From: Isoetes taiwanensis
Lineage: Eukaryota > Streptophyta > Lycopodiopsida > Isoetales > Isoetaceae
Length of the DNA: 64,000 nt
Reading direction: 5' to 3'
NCBI GenBank assembly: GCA_021234155.1
Contig: JAJEKV010000020.1
Span: 8,604,563 to 8,668,562, forward strand
The position numbers and the translations under genes were made by a program. The notes beneath the pieces were generated by a model that did not search any database, had not been told where the DNA came from, and was given only the letters and a program-made list of their open reading frames with translations. Below are positions 1 through 13,084 of the stretch, in pieces (the stretch's first letter is position 1; the number at the start of each line of letters is the position of its first letter).

Positions 1-2510
1 AGAGAATTATGCAAAGATGCGAGCTTACAGTGTTGTGGCGCCAACGCCAGTGGCCAAGCAAAAGGTCGCCGAAGATTCGTATGTAAGAGCTTGATAAACT
101 TCTCTCACCCATCGAACCAAGCTTCACACAATGAATACGAAGTTTAAATTGACTTTTAGGCGGGCTAAGAATGGTCATGCAGTACCCTTAGCCCACTCAA
201 TTGCTTGCAATCTATATGTCCTTAATTTCAAATTTAAGAGCAGGTGGAATCACTTTTGACATATGCAGTCCCAAGACCGAAGCTTTGAAGCTACATCGAG
301 TAGCAAGCACAAGCACCGCCACCGTAATTTGTCGACTCCTCTATCGAATAAGCGGTTTGGAGGTTCAGATAGAGATCCGGGTTTGGCGGTGGGAAGAGGC
401 GAAGGACTGTGGCTCCCAATAAGATTTTAATTCTAAGTCATAGCTTCTACTTATTCTAATGGTGTTTTGCTTCATATAATTTTCGCTGGAGGAGCTTGTT
501 ATTAATGGTAGAACACCCTTCTTTTTCATTGAAGGATTGCGCACATAGATTCTAGAGATCCTGCCAGATTGTTGATGGTATAATGACGTCTGGAAACGAG
601 GATTTATTCTTCTGGTACAAGGATAAAAAGAGTTCTGATGATAAGTATAAGAAGGTCGGGAACGTCCTTTCTGTCGCTGTTCTAGATCTGAAATATTTGA
701 CTCCGTTCGTAGAAGATGTAGCAAAGAGAAAGTTCTCCCAACCAAGAAATTGTTTGTGTTAACACTAAGTTGTTACTGGAACTATTTGAGGTTCATCCAC
801 TGGAACGGGTCCATCATACCCTCTGCCACTTAAACCCAGGTATCTAACAAGAGAAATTTCAATTTTACAAGGTACGACCACTTTTGGAACATTCACTCGA
901 TCTTGTATGGCTATGAAGAATTTCATGATCAATAGATTTACTGATATGTTGTGGTGATTGCCCAAACCTCATAGAATTCAGCAGTTTTTATCCCAGGCCA
1001 GAACTGCATTCTCTAAATTTTCTAGCATAAAGAGGTCCAAACATTTCTAAAATTGAAGGTAATTGATGTTTTATGATAAAACACGTTGATTTGCATCTTT
1101 TCATATTTCACTGCTATTAGATGACATTATATGAAGTTGTCAAACTATAATTAGCTCAAAAAAGTTGTTTGAGGTTGTGAATTGTTTCTCCTTTACTATA
1201 ATAAGTTTTGATGTAAGATTTGCAGCTATAAGTTTTCAATTCTAAGAGTTATAATTCAATAATTTTTTGAAGGCTCCATAATTCATATTGATCTCAATTT
1301 TCACTAAAGAAGATTCGATACAGAATCCAGGACAAAAATAGAACTAAAATGGTTTAACTAAACTCATATATAAGCTTTTTAAGGGCAATAAATGATGCAC
1401 TCCATACATTCCACTTATATCTACATAATAAAGAATTTTATCAACATAGATCCCCCTTCTTTTCCGTTAAACACATTATGTACAAGATTTGATTTAAAAT
1501 AAACATAGACCATTTTTTGTTTGTACTTAGACTTGCCATATTTTAAAGTAAGATAACATTCTTTTCAACTCATGATTGACGAAACATGTGATAGAAGTTT
1601 AAAATATAGTTTGTATCATCTTAGTGCAAAACACACTATGAAATCTTCTTTTTTTTTTACTATCATAAACTTAGGACACATGTTTGCTACTTAGGAGTTC
1701 CTATTTTAGGTATAATAATAGTAACTTTAGCTTGTCTCCCATGATAGACTATAATTTTTATGGATTTTAAGCTTCATTCGCAACGTAGATCTCCAATTTG
1801 ATGTTAAAAAAAATATACTACTATATGTGAGACTTGAATATAAATGGGATGGATCATTATGGTCCACAATTAGACGAATTGGGTATAGAAGTAAATCTCT
1901 CTAATTATCATTACCAATTCTATTTATCGTTCATTTTTCACTTATACAATGATATGGTGATTTTCTACCTTCTCTAACATAATTCTTGGAAAGGTGAGTG
2001 GAGATTCATATAGGTTCAGTTTGCTTGTGCGTCAACATTATCATTAAAAGATGCAATTCTAGCAATAAACTAATTTTCTCAAATAAAAGCTTTTTTTTTT
2101 TTTGAAGGTACGAAGTTTTTTTTATATTATATATAAATAAAGAAGTACAATGCTTGATGTTAATAGAGAATTACTACAGGAGTAATCTCGACATCTTCAT
2201 TCTCCACTAACACAAACTTACTGATATACGTGAAGTTCAAATAGTGCTCTGATAGTTGATAGTCATTATAGTTCTCATGAATCTTCACATATAATAACCA
2301 GAGAGTGACTGATGATACAAAGGAAAAGCCCAAGAGGCCCCTCAATGAATCAAATCATGTAGCAGAATCATGTGAAAGTTCCTGTGATACTGAATAAAGA
2401 ATAGAAATATCTCACCTTAAGTGTAAGGTCTAGCAATCAGTCTGCCAGCTGCAGAAGAATGAAAGTTCAAGTTTAAACTTGAACAAGCTCTCACTCAAAA
2501 CAAATAATGC
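1..2510. other. Unassigned AT-rich DNA with one small ORF
   Basis: I see no recognisable gene here. An ATG-started plus-strand ORF at 583-762 (59 codons, beginning MTSGNEDLFFWYKDKK) is coherent but matches no family I know. A 66-codon minus-strand ORF lies at 765-965 and is also unassigned. The rest is AT-rich with many homopolymer runs. Confidence 0.5.
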
Positions 2511-2710
2511 CTGAGCATAACCAATTCAAGCATAGCAGTACTCAAATTTGGTTATGAGGTTCTTGACATAGTAGTACCAAAGCCAATCAAGCATGAAACT
2601 TGAAAAAATACCATTCCGGCATAGCAGTACCAGAGCAGGAACTGAGTGTCATGCTTGAAAAACTACCACTCCGACATAGCAGTACCAGAGCAGGAACCGC
2701 GTGCTTATGA
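2511..2710. repeat. Short tandem repeat (about 58-bp unit)
   Basis: Two clear units start at about 2592 and 2650 and share 'agcagtaccagagcaggaac'. A third, more diverged unit ('caagcatagcagtactcaaa') lies upstream near 2530. The units differ by scattered substitutions, so this is an old minisatellite. Confidence 0.7.
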
Positions 2711-4497
2711 AATCATTTTGTTTGATATCACAAAATACAACCTGTTTTCTCTGTTTTCTCCATCCCAAAGATCAATAAAACTGTACTAACACAAATAATT
2801 CCACTAAGTAGACAAGAGTCTTTCTGATCATCCAAAGCACAAACTGTACTTTTCTGCTAGAAAGAAAGAGTGTGAAGATATGAATGGCTAAGAGTGAAAG
2901 AACCTGGACAAGAAAAGAAGGAACTACAAGAACTTGGAACTGCACCTCCATCTTATAAGCATATGCGCCGTTTCAACGTGCATTTGCTAGAAAGCACCAT
3001 CTGCGTCTCCAGGTTTGAAGAAATGATACTAAAGATTGCTGGAAAACTGCATAAATTGCTTACATGCAAACTTGCATAATGCTTCAGAAAATCTGAAGCA
3101 AGACAGCAAAAAAGCCACGTTGGTGACATTACCAACAGAAACTAGAAGGATGATGCCGCTTCAAGAACCTGTTTTTTCTTTGTTGTACCAAGAAACCTCT
3201 CCACAATGACCAAAAACCTTGCTAACCCCAGATCAAGGAAAATTCCCCTCGATTAGAAGCAGTAGTGCCGGATTTGAGAGAGAGGGACGGTCTCTCCCTC
3301 TCAGCCGCCCTAGCCGCAGGCGGAGGCAACAGCGCCAAGAAATGTCATTTTTTCCCTTTTTTTTAACACGTAAATATTCAAATAAAATCTTATACATAAG
3401 ATTTATATATTCTTAAGGCGAGTTTAAAACCAATTAAAATGAGGATGTTCTAGCTTTTGAATGATCCTAAGCCATAACTATCAATGGAAAACAGACATAG
3501 CAATCTACATTTATTTTTCATAGTTATAGATTTTCATATTTGTTCTTCATTCTTTTGTATTACTTCTACAACTTGAGATGTTTGAAAATACAAGTTTTGA
3601 GTTCACCATTCAATGTATAAGTTTATGAAGTCCATAGAACATATAATCTAACAGATAACTTGAAATGGATACTAGAAGGTTTACTCTAAACCTCAAGATC
3701 ATGAGCATTGATGATTTTTAATGATTATAGCTCATAAGGTGCTTATATCCCGCAATTGAAACTGAAATCAATTAACATGAGGGAATTCTTAATTTTAAAA
3801 AGAAGGTGGACCAATAATAGTCTCAGGTATACAAACCTTTCTTGATTTCTTGAGAACGAATGCTATGCTTTTTTTATGTGTTTGTTTTTGGAGTGATTCC
3901 ATATCGTGGTAACCTTTTATAATACGAATTTTTGGAGGATGACTTTGAATCATTTTACTCCTATATAGATATAAGTTATCAATCACTTGTAAATAAAAAA
4001 ATAAAAAAAAATCAAAACTTCATCATCAAGGCTAATGGATATTTTTTTTTAAATAAAGCCATATTGTCTACCACTTATATTCAAAATTTTAGGTCAATAT
4101 TTATTTCCCTACAAAACTTAAAGATTTGATTTGGAAACAACTTTCTGGAAACCAGTATTGGTTCACAGAAGACAATCAACAGTTTTGACCATCTCATGTT
4201 CAAACAACCCTATCTCCCTTCTCAGACCTCGAACTGAGGTGCAGTTTTTTGTGTTTTATCTCTAACTCGTGAAGAAAAATACAAAAATAATGAAAAAAAT
4301 CATAAGAATCTTCTTACTAAGACAATTTAACTTTATGTAAACATAAAACAAAACAGACTTGACCCCCTTGGCTTTAATAAGCATAACTCTCATAACCGGA
4401 GGACCAATAGATTTTTAGGTATTTTTCTCATGCAACATGACTGTCATATATTAACATGTAAGAAGGGTTTGACTGATTATTGAACCTTTGATTTTAT
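2711..4497. other. Unassigned AT-rich DNA
   Basis: No gene or repeat family recognised. A short GC-richer, purine/CT-rich patch at about 3230-3345 stands out in composition but encodes nothing I recognise. Confidence 0.45.
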
Positions 4498-4732
4498 ATG
4501 AATTTTAAAGCAAACAATGCAAATGCAGCTTTTCTGGTACATCATGTGATGACTCTAGTGTATTATTCTTCTTCTTCAATGAATAAGGCAAAGGGAACAG
4601 GAAATAATTCGACCCCATTAAATTGCCAGATTTTTGGTTGGAAAAACTTGGAAGGTATGAAGGAAACTGGGGCGGTCATCTCCTGGGAGCTTGACATGGA
4701 AATCTCAATGGTAGGGAACAAACTGTTTAATA

Positions 4733-5449
4733 GTGGGATGTTCACATCCCATGTTTCTAAAGCAGTCAACGGTTAACAAGAGACGACAAGAGAAGGAAAA
4801 AAGTGCATCTGCAGAGAAGAATATTAGTGAACAAGATCAGAGTAATGAAGAGAAGTCAGAAATGGAGGAAGGGCAGACTCCCAGTGCTTGGATCCCCATG
4901 AGCAAATTAAGCTGACGCAGAAGGGGGCACAGAAGATGGAAAGGCTACCTCTGTATTATCCTTTGGGAATTGAACACAAAATAGCACTTGATATAAGACG
5001 GTTAAAGATATGCACTGGTGATGCAGTCCTCTTTAATAACAAGAAGTTCAATGCAGCCCACATGCTGCAGATTCTTAACCTTATGATACGTCATCCCGTG
5101 TCAGATTCGATGCCAATAGATGTGATTCCATTTAACAGAGTGATCGACGACAATGATCACAAATGAAGTCCTGAAGGGCAAGGAGGTGTAGCTTTGGATT
5201 GTGGATGGGCAGCATTCCGTGAAGGCATCTCAAGTTTTGCATACGTAAAAGAATGCCCTGCAGATGATCAAGGATCGATATTGCTACCAAGAGTGCAGTG
5301 TCCGAGGATACGCTGCCCATTAAGCTTGCCAGCATCAGCCACTGTCAGAGTACCATTGCAGCAAGTTCCAGCTACATAAGGAACATGTTTTTGCCTTTCC
5401 CATGGCTTTCAAGACCATGAAGGTCAATGCAATTTTACAAGGTGCGATT
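4733..5449 (+). pseudogene. Decayed gene fragment with a DGQHS motif
   Basis: Three plus-strand pieces read as one broken protein. At 4733-4915 there is a Lys/Glu-rich, low-complexity stretch ending SAWIPMSKL. After a frame change, 4915-5165 encodes a globular-looking segment (MERLPLYYPLGIEHKIALDI and following). A third frame at about 5150-5330 encodes LWIVDGQHSVKASQVLHT, interrupted by TAG at 5189-5191 where the ancestral codon was plausibly Trp, and by TAA soon after. DGQH(R/S) recalls ParB-like and DndB-type DGQHR domains, but that is only a motif resemblance. The stops and frame changes argue for a pseudogene. Introns could explain one of the frame changes, and a 'caag|gtgcga' donor-like site lies near 5441. 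Function unknown. Confidence 0.35.
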
Positions 5450-5649
5450 GATATTGTTTCGTTGTGTTACATTGTATTGATTTTTATGGTTTTGTCATGT
5501 CATGCTTGAAGTGAACGACTTTCTCAACTCGAATGATTACGTCATGTATGGTCTTTCTCAATTCATGAGTCAAGAAGTGTGGTTAAAACTCAATTTGTCT
5601 ATTTGTTCATTCGTCTGATAACTCAACCGACTTAGTTGTTTTTATTGAG

Positions 5650-6046
5650 CTCGTATCCTAACCAGATCATACAGTATGCGACAGATATTAATTTCAGCAA
5701 GAAAATATTGTATCCATATATAAGCTGGAATGTTGAATGCAGAGTTGGTCTACTAAAGTCACCAAGTTTTGCCAACATTGTCTTGATTTTAGCTTCTCGA
5801 CCACCTCTAGACTTTGACAAATGGTGGTCAAGTGTGCACCATTATGTGGATAATTTCATGGTCTCTTAAGAAAATATGGAACCCTGGAGGGGTGAGAGGT
5901 TTGTGAAGGATGTGCCATCACTTGACAAGATCAGCACTGATGGATCTAGAAGTCCAATCCATAGGATTCTTATACAGCCCAGAGTCATCTACTTTAATAA
6001 GCTTGGTCGAGGAAGATCGGAATCGGTGCAAGTGGTATACGAATGA
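5650..6046 (+). pseudogene. Possible continuation of the DGQHS gene
   Basis: An open stretch at 5650-5866 ends in PPLDFDKWWSSVHHYVDNF. A stop follows, and a shifted frame continues with MEPWRGERFVKDVPSLDKIS and further residues to 6046. The peptide looks globular and coding rather than random, and it follows the fragment at 4733-5449 on the same strand, so both may come from one gene. I do not recognise the domain. An 'atttcag' acceptor-like site lies near 5698. Confidence 0.25.
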
Positions 6047-6221
6047 GTTGTTCTTTCAAGATGCCATGCTATTTGGAATGAAGCCAATATTTATAGCTGG
6101 GTAGAAGGCCCCGGTTGAAACAATAGAGTTGTATATGTATCTACTTTATTACCATTTTCAAGATAGAAAGAGAGATGGAAAGAGTCAAGACGAGGAAGTC
6201 AGTAGCCAGGACAACCAAGGG

Positions 6222-6730
6222 GTTTTTGGAAGCGGCTTTTGGAGTTATTGTACATTGACCGCTCATTGACATCCGGTCACCATCCAGAAAGTAATGGCTA
6301 AGCAGAGAGCACTAATCAAACTCTGGAGCAATATTTAAGATGCTTTATTTGTTATCAGCAGGATGATTGGATCGATTACCTTCTATTAGCTAAGTTTGCC
6401 TATAATAACTCAGTATATGCTTCCACTGGCCAGACTCTGTTCTTTCTGAACTCTAGTCAGCATCTTCATTGGTCCCTTAGTGATGCTGGCGGTGACTCTG
6501 TCAATCCTAGTGTCGAGTCTCGACTTGAAAAACTTCAAGCTCTTCAATAAAAAATACAGCATCACCTTCACCGAGCACAGGAACACTATCGGCATTATGC
6601 CAATTTGCGTCGGCAGGAAGCTCCCAAGGACATTATTCCAAGGGATTATGTGAATATCCCAGAGGACAGTACCACTCAAAGACCTCTCAAGAGAGGCCTT
6701 CTCTATTAAAAAGGTTCTTGGCAAATTCAA
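6222..6730 (+). mobile_element. Ty3/Gypsy integrase relic
   Basis: The plus strand encodes the distal part of a Gypsy-type integrase: WKRLLELLYIDRSL, then HHPESNG, AEST(N)QTLEQYLR, DDWIDYLLLAKFAYNNS and a C-terminal HYRHYANLRRQ-like segment. The order HHPxSNG...QTLEQYLR...AxFAYNNS is diagnostic of the integrase core end in plant Gypsy elements. At least three in-frame stops interrupt it (after SNG, in the ALQ-KIQ region, and near LLY). No reverse transcriptase, LTR or primer site could be tied to it, so it is a short dead remnant. The upstream stretch to about 6110 may belong to it but is not readable. Confidence 0.85.
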
Positions 6731-8150
6731 TCCACCATATTGTCCTAGGAAATGAAAGTCTTCTTCCCTAAGCCATGCACCAAATGTTTAAACCAAATGT
6801 TTAAAGAGCTTTTCAGCTCTTGTTGCCTTTCAAGCCGGAAATCTATCTTTGCATAATAGGAAAGACCACCCTTCAAGTCATGCCATTCATCCAATAATCG
6901 TGGAGGTAATAACCTTCCTATTTAGGTCGCTAAATACCATCAATAAGGGTCCTTCATTCCTTTTCTTCTCCAATATATTTTCTACGTCCATGGCCGATTT
7001 TCGTTATCCCGGCCCTTACGTGTGACACAGCATATGCCATTCACCTCTGGTTGTGACCTTTATTCAATAGCGTCACCAATCCATTTACTTCTTTAGGTTC
7101 GTTAACTGTCTTGTGGTCTCTAAGCCGCTATTATAAAACCCCCCATGTTGTCAACCCATATATCGTTAGGGGTTATGAGTCAACATTGTCGTACGCCCTA
7201 GAAATGTTAGTCATTACGCTTCTCTATCATGACGTTATCCTGCTGTTATGGCATTACCAATGACTTGGCATCCTCATCTAAGCCATATACATTACCTAAG
7301 TTAGCGAGTGAACCTTCGTATGAATCGTAAGTTACCTGCAGTCATCAAGGTGCCTGCCTTGCATTTTGTGAGCCTTCCTAAAATACCTACGTTTAATATA
7401 ACCCGGGCTTGTATCGATGTTCAATCCCTGTATATTCTAACTCACACCTCCATGTAACCCATGGCGTTCACCTCTGCCTGATCCGAGTATGGATCATGCG
7501 GGAAATCTAGTCTTCGGTGTCTATGAAAGACACATTCGAACTTCTAGCAGGTAATTGCTATTCGTCATCTATCCTGGAATTGTACTATTGTACTATTCTA
7601 CTCCATCATCTTAAGCTTCATTCTATTGGCCGTTGACATTTATTTCAAGTGCCAACTACGACAACATACCTTAGTATGCAACAGATTGAATGTTGTTTGC
7701 ACATTCCGAACATACTCTAAACCCTCCATCAGTAACTTTAGGGTACACTTGTCTTTCTCTCCCCGTGTCACCACAATATCTTCATCCCACAATGCTAGAG
7801 CTCTGCTCTAACTTGGCTAAAGTGTAATCTTGGTAGTTCCTTGAAACAAAACCCATTGCCTATCACCTTTATGGCGTGGCTGACTCACAGACTTGCCAAA
7901 TGGACAGTAGCCAACTCTTTTTTGGAACGGTATATGCTGCCTACATTTTAATAGGGTCCCTGGGTATTTCAACTATTCCTTGAATGCCTTATGGTACTTC
8001 ATCCCCGTACATAAACTATGATCCCCACACGGGATTATGCCATAATTCCAAAGGTTACTACCCCAGTTGCAGAGTTTTTTTAAAGGCTCCTTCAGCTAAA
8101 TATCCTTCGTGTTCCTAAGGTCGACCATGCTTTGTCACAATCAACTTTTT
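6731..8150. other. Unassigned, possibly Gypsy 3' non-coding DNA
   Basis: No coding signal. Composition is more even and pyrimidine-rich than the surroundings. Its position directly after the integrase relic would suit 3' internal or LTR sequence, but I could not find paired LTR ends. Confidence 0.3.
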
Positions 8151-8693
8151 TTCTTAAGTTATCATGTCAACTTCAGCTTTTGATCGGGTTCAGTTTTTGT
8201 CAAAAGAGCAGTCTGAATCCCACTTGGAGCGGCAATGTATGATCAATGACATTCTTGCAGAAATTAGCAATTTTTGATATGGCAGGAGCGAATTCCCCAA
8301 CAAAAAGACATGAATTTTTTGGCATTTCCTGTTGCTAGGCATCTTAGAATGTTCAGAGGCAATATTTGCAACTAATAAATGTTATAATATATGTAGAAAT
8401 CCTCATAAGAATCATGCCTTCATAACCTTAAATTTTTCTGGCTAAGAAGGGAATACAGCTGTTACCGATCTGCAGAGGCAGCAGAAGCGGATATGAAGTA
8501 GAAGACTTATGAAAGCGGATATCCATTGCTTCTTGCCCTCCGTCTGCAACAAACAACCACAATACAGCCTCAACCAATTCTTGGATCTATCCAGAAAAGC
8601 TAAATGATTTAGCAAGATCTAAAAAACAAATTGCTCACATGTATGAATGAAAACAGAAATCGAACAGAAGTGTGCAAAAGCCTTTACCATTTC

Positions 8694-9044
8694 GGAGCTC
8701 CCATATTGAAAGCCTGACAAATTTCTGGTTTGCAATTGTTGTAGGAGGAAAATTTGTAGCTTCTACAGGAGGGAATTTCTTAGAAGAAAATCTCTTCAGT
8801 GGAAGGATGATAGAAATAGTGAGCAGACCTGCCAAAATGAAAATGGCCACAATAGCTGCTAGGATTCGAGACTTCCAACTGGGTTCCTTGAGATGGGGAC
8901 ATTTGCAAAAGCAGCCTTACACAGTGGTTAGAAGGAAAATGGATACCAAAACTTGTAATTGAAGAATCGATCAGAGATATTTGTTTACTGTTTACATGCC
9001 AAGCGAGATTTGGCCCTGGCGGATTTGGCGCTGCCATCGGCAAT
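8694..9044 (-). CDS. Doubtful membrane-protein exon
   Basis: On the minus strand one frame (8917 down to 8694) reads as a short Cys-containing lead, a basic flank (EPSWKSR), a hydrophobic segment ILAAIVAIFILAGLLTISII and a basic Pro-rich tail. This is the pattern of a single signal anchor followed by a cytosolic linker. The end at about 8694 coincides with an 'atg|gtaaag' donor-like site, and the start follows a 'gtaag' acceptor-like site at about 8917. Another frame begins MAAPNPPGPNLAW near 9034. The pieces do not join in frame without special pleading. It could be an exon of a receptor-like protein or chance. Confidence 0.2.
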
Positions 9045-9601
9045 ACATTTCCCTGAGCAAAACGATGCCATCTCTTATCACGTTCTTTTTTTAACCTCTC
9101 ATCTAAACGGTTTAGATCATACCACGTGGCACAAGATAATCTCAGCCGTCAATTGGGCGGAGGGACATTTGGAGAATCTCGGCCGTCGATCGGGCGAACA
9201 GACAGATGCCACGGTAGGATGCCTTGCCTTGCCAATAAATTGTCCTTGCCTAGGCTTCCATGCTAGTCCACCAAGACCAACGTCTAAGACCACATCCCCG
9301 AGCTACCACATTCGTATCACAATTTCCTTGGTTTTTGTTGTGTTTTTGCTTTTCTCGACTCGCTATCCGAGAAAAAAGTGGCAAAATGTCTTCATGAAGA
9401 GACCGAAATCTTTTCAATAATTATTTAGACAAAAAAATGCGTTGCACATCCTTTTCATTCAAAATAATAGGGTATAAAAAAAAGCTGGGAATTGCATAAG
9501 TCACACTTTAATTCTATGGTGCTTTCAATAAGTTTTCGCATGTAGAGATGAAGATATTGAGATTACTTTTGTAGTAATCCTTTACTTGTTTGAAAATTGT
9601 A

Positions 9602-9910
9602 ATTCTAGAATGGGGCTCGCATGAAACCAACAAACCGCCCATAGATAGGTTTCTCATTCATCTCAGCAGATTTTCTACAATGGTGGACAGTGGGTAGCCG
9701 CACACATGCGAACTACCCACGAAAAATAAAGGGAAAATCCAATTATATCATTTGGACCCCAAAAAATACAATGCTAATAGATGAGTGGCTGATGTACCTA
9801 CCGAAAGCTTATCACCGGGATTAAAAAACCCCGCCCTTTCGGGTTTTCGAGAAAAAACCCTAGTGATAAGCCTTCGGCAAGGGGCTTGGACAAACGTAAG
9901 GCATAGAAAT
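9602..9910. repeat. Dispersed repeat X, copy 1 (with LINE-B-type hairpin)
   Basis: This stretch aligns by eye with 13085-13288: both have the 'gtggataacc/gtgggtagcc...actac' block, a '...gggccccat/...ggacccc' block and a hairpin-like 'gccctttcgggttttcgag' versus 'gcccttttgagttttta' block. The hairpin resembles, in reverse orientation, the 3' end of LINE-B at 16925-16970 and 26920-26945. It may be a LINE-B-derived scrap or a separate small element carrying the same structure. Confidence 0.55.
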
Positions 9911-10113
9911 CGCTCCCAAAAACCCCCGCATGGAGAAGTCGAAACAGATGCCGCTCGCCAACCTGTACCTGCACATCACCAATACAACAAACGAGACAAC
10001 ACAACATACCAGAGGATAGCATCACCCAGGGGGTGGAAAAAAGCATCACCCAGCGGGTGGAAGAAAAACATGATAAACAATACAATAAACAAAGAAGGGG
10101 GGGAGGGTGGGTT

Positions 10114-10292
10114 CAAAGAGAATAAGGTACTGCTGAGAGAAGAGGAAGCGTCGATGAGACGTTGATGCAGAACCGCGCCTAAAATGGCGAAACCCCAACC
10201 AGAAAGGGCATGCGCCGCATGCATGCATGCAAGACATGCATGCTTGCCCCATTCTAGAATGCCGATCCGATGTCTCGGATCGATGCGATTCT
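10114..10292 (+). repeat. 179-bp direct repeat, copy 1
   Basis: Nearly identical to 10490-10668 (offset 376 bp). It begins 'caaagagaataaggtactgc' and ends 'gatgcgattct'. It contains runs of 'gcatgcatgcatgc'. The few differences are mostly C/T or G/A, as expected of methylated CpG decay. No coding potential that I trust. Confidence 0.9.
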
Positions 10293-10302
10293 AGAATGGG
10301 GC
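10246..10302. repeat. Perfect 15-bp inverted repeat
   Basis: GCCCCATTCTAGAAT at 10246-10260 faces ATTCTAGAATGGGGC at 10288-10302 across a 27-bp spacer that itself contains a GATCCGA/TCGGATC inverted pair. The right arm with its flank ('gaatggggctcgcatgaaac') recurs at about 9605-9640, so this is the boundary of a dispersed unit. Confidence 0.8.
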
Positions 10303-10489
10303 TCGCATGAAACCAACAAACTGCCCGAATACCAGAGAACTTCCTTATCAAACTAGAATCGAGGACGAAGGTCACAGGATGAAGGCTAAAGAAGGGCCGA
10401 GGCCGAGAAAGGACATGCCACAGCATGACAGAAACGCCAAATGGGCCAAACCAAGCAGGAAGAAGCCCCTCCCCTGCCTGGAAACAAAT

Positions 10490-10668
10490 CAAAGAGAATA
10501 AGGTACTGCTGAGAGAAGAGGAAGCGCCGATGAGACGTTGATGCAGAACCACGCCTAAAATAGCGAAACCCCAACCAGAAAGGGCATACGCCACATGCAT
10601 GCATGCAAGACATGCATGCTCGCCCCATTCTAGAATGCCGATCCGATGTCTCAGATCGATGCGATTCT
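10490..10668 (+). repeat. 179-bp direct repeat, copy 2
   Basis: Second copy of the repeat at 10114-10292. The right arm of the inverted repeat is lost just after 10668, where the sequence diverges into unrelated AT-rich DNA. Confidence 0.9.
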
Positions 10669-13084
10669 TATTCTGATATGATACAAAAAATCTCATTTCC
10701 TATAAAAAAAAAAAGTCTTTGTATTCCATATTCCAAGACCTTAGTGACACCCATATTTCATATTTCAAATTATAGGAGCTCCCAATCATTAAAATGACTA
10801 TCTTCGAAATGAGAGGTGCCCAGAGGTCCTAACATACAGTTTGAACCATAGGATTGACGGATCCGCTGAGGTATCGCACTTCATTTAGATATGATTGGTG
10901 AAATTATGGCTTCTAGTTGCCGCATCTGAAAGTTTGGATTTTAGATTTTTTTTTCCCCCAGAAAGGAAGAATAAGCATAATGAAACCTACATTTTCATTT
11001 TTTTGCTACATGTAGTTAAAACCATGACTATATTAAGCATGGAATAAATTACTACTCCTATATTTTAGTGTAGCCAAAATAGGTTTAGCTAAACTACCTT
11101 CAAATTGGGGTTAGAAGTTTCTAACACTTGGCTAAACTAAATGGTTTTTCTCCATCACTGTTTCTTGCTTTTGGCTAAAGTTTCACAAAATGGAAAGGCA
11201 AATACTAGCCATCACGCTATAGTAATTTAAAAAAAATCCAAGCATTTTGGCAAAGACACATAGAATTTATTGTAAATACATAAATCAAGATGACACGAAC
11301 ATGTTCAAAAACCTAAAAAAAAAGGGACTACATTGTTCCTTTTCCTGTAATGCTTCAACTTTGTACTTGGAACAAGAAAGAAAGTGAAAAGAAAAAGAAA
11401 AATATAAACCCTATCTGAATTTCTTAAAGTTAGTACATACATTGATGTTGAATTTCGGGCTAATCTATCCATTTTTCCAAGCCCACTCTATCTTAGGTTT
11501 AGCTAATCGATGTCCTGATGGATATGTCTGGAGGTAATGGTTTGGCTATTCAACCTAAAAGCTCGCTTGGGCGGCAAAAAAATTGGGCTAAAATTTTCTT
11601 TTTTTGGGGCATTTTTTCCATTTACTTTAGCCGTTTTTCTTGGCAAAACTGCTACAAAATAGCCATTTGGCTAACCTTAGCCGTTATTTTATTCCATGAT
11701 ATTAAGTTCTTTTTTTTCCATTTAATTCAACTCTCTTTTTGAAGTAGTTTAGTTCTTTGTCTTTGAATATCATTATAGTTATCCATGTCTACATCGGCGA
11801 CAAAACATTTTAAATACCCTTAAACTTTAAAAATTTGCTTCTTTGTGCATGTTAGTGAAGTACGTAAATAGGCCTTATCTAATATATCACATATGTGATC
11901 AAGTCATTAACTCACGTGTTTGTAGATCCTTAAACAAACTCTTAAGAAGATAATTATGTTTGTACTTATGCTTCTAAGATTGCATGTACACAAAAGTCTA
12001 TGCTTTTTAAGTATGACGTATCTTTTTTTTTTTATTATGCATTTAAGCTTCTCCACTTTCCATTATTTCCTTCATTTGGATCTTAAAAGACAATAAAAAT
12101 GTTGATAGACTATCATATTCAATAGCCAAGGACCTTAAATGTTAAAAGAAAGGAATCACTAACATCCGTATAGTTTTTGTTTTTCTATGCTGTGATTGTA
12201 GAACGTGAATTAATATTGGATATTGTGTCATCTACATGGATATAAGGCTTTAATAAATCATGGTTGGAACTAAAACCAATGCATTGTTAATGTATTCTTC
12301 TACAAAATTGGCCAAGTTGCATTTGATGCACGTGTACTATCCTATACCTTCTCTAGAGCAACATATTTTTTCTTAACACTTGCATAAGCTTATGGTCAAT
12401 GACATAAGTGGACAATCTACTTTTTAGAGAAAGAGATAGTATTTGTTCTAATACTTTGGGAAATGTAAACTTCCGGCTTCATAAAGGAATGTAGCATATC
12501 AATGGTAGAAATAATTTACTTTTTCTAGACATTGTTAATTGTTAGAAAAGTATATGTTCTTGTCGTTAAGGAAACGCGGACAATTTGAATTACATGTGTG
12601 CAAATACAAGTTGCTTTCAATTGGTATCTTATATGGATGCCGATCAGGAGATAATGAGTTCATCAATGTGGATGCACATGCGAATTATATTATAAATCAT
12701 TTGAGGTCATGGATGACGAACTTGCCCACGTTGTATAAATAGGTCATGTTTGTTCCTTTGTACTTCCGTTCACGGGTGTTAAAATTAAATCCTTGATAGA
12801 TCCTTTTTATATAAAATTCACTATATTAAAGCTTGCCAATTTGGTTTAAATACGGATAAAGCACCTGGAAGACCCTCTTCCTATCATTTAGGATCTCCGT
12901 CTGATTGAGCAACCCAATGCCTTGGCCATTATTTTCGATACAATTCTATTGGAGTGACCAACTGCAATTAAAGCATCACTTATATTAGGAAAAAAAAACT
13001 ATGTACGTACCAACAACTAGAAAATATTAATCAACATTAATGCTTTACAATTGGTATGTACAAGACCATGAATGTATTGACATT
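10669..13084. other. Unassigned AT-rich DNA
   Basis: No gene, LTR or tandem repeat recognised. Short ORFs at 11518-11742 and 12539-12742 have no family resemblance and AT-driven composition. Confidence 0.5.

Noticed and set aside
9100-9240. Promoter with CCACGTGG for a gene on either strand
   Set aside because: The G-box is real, but no convincing first exon could be attached to it.
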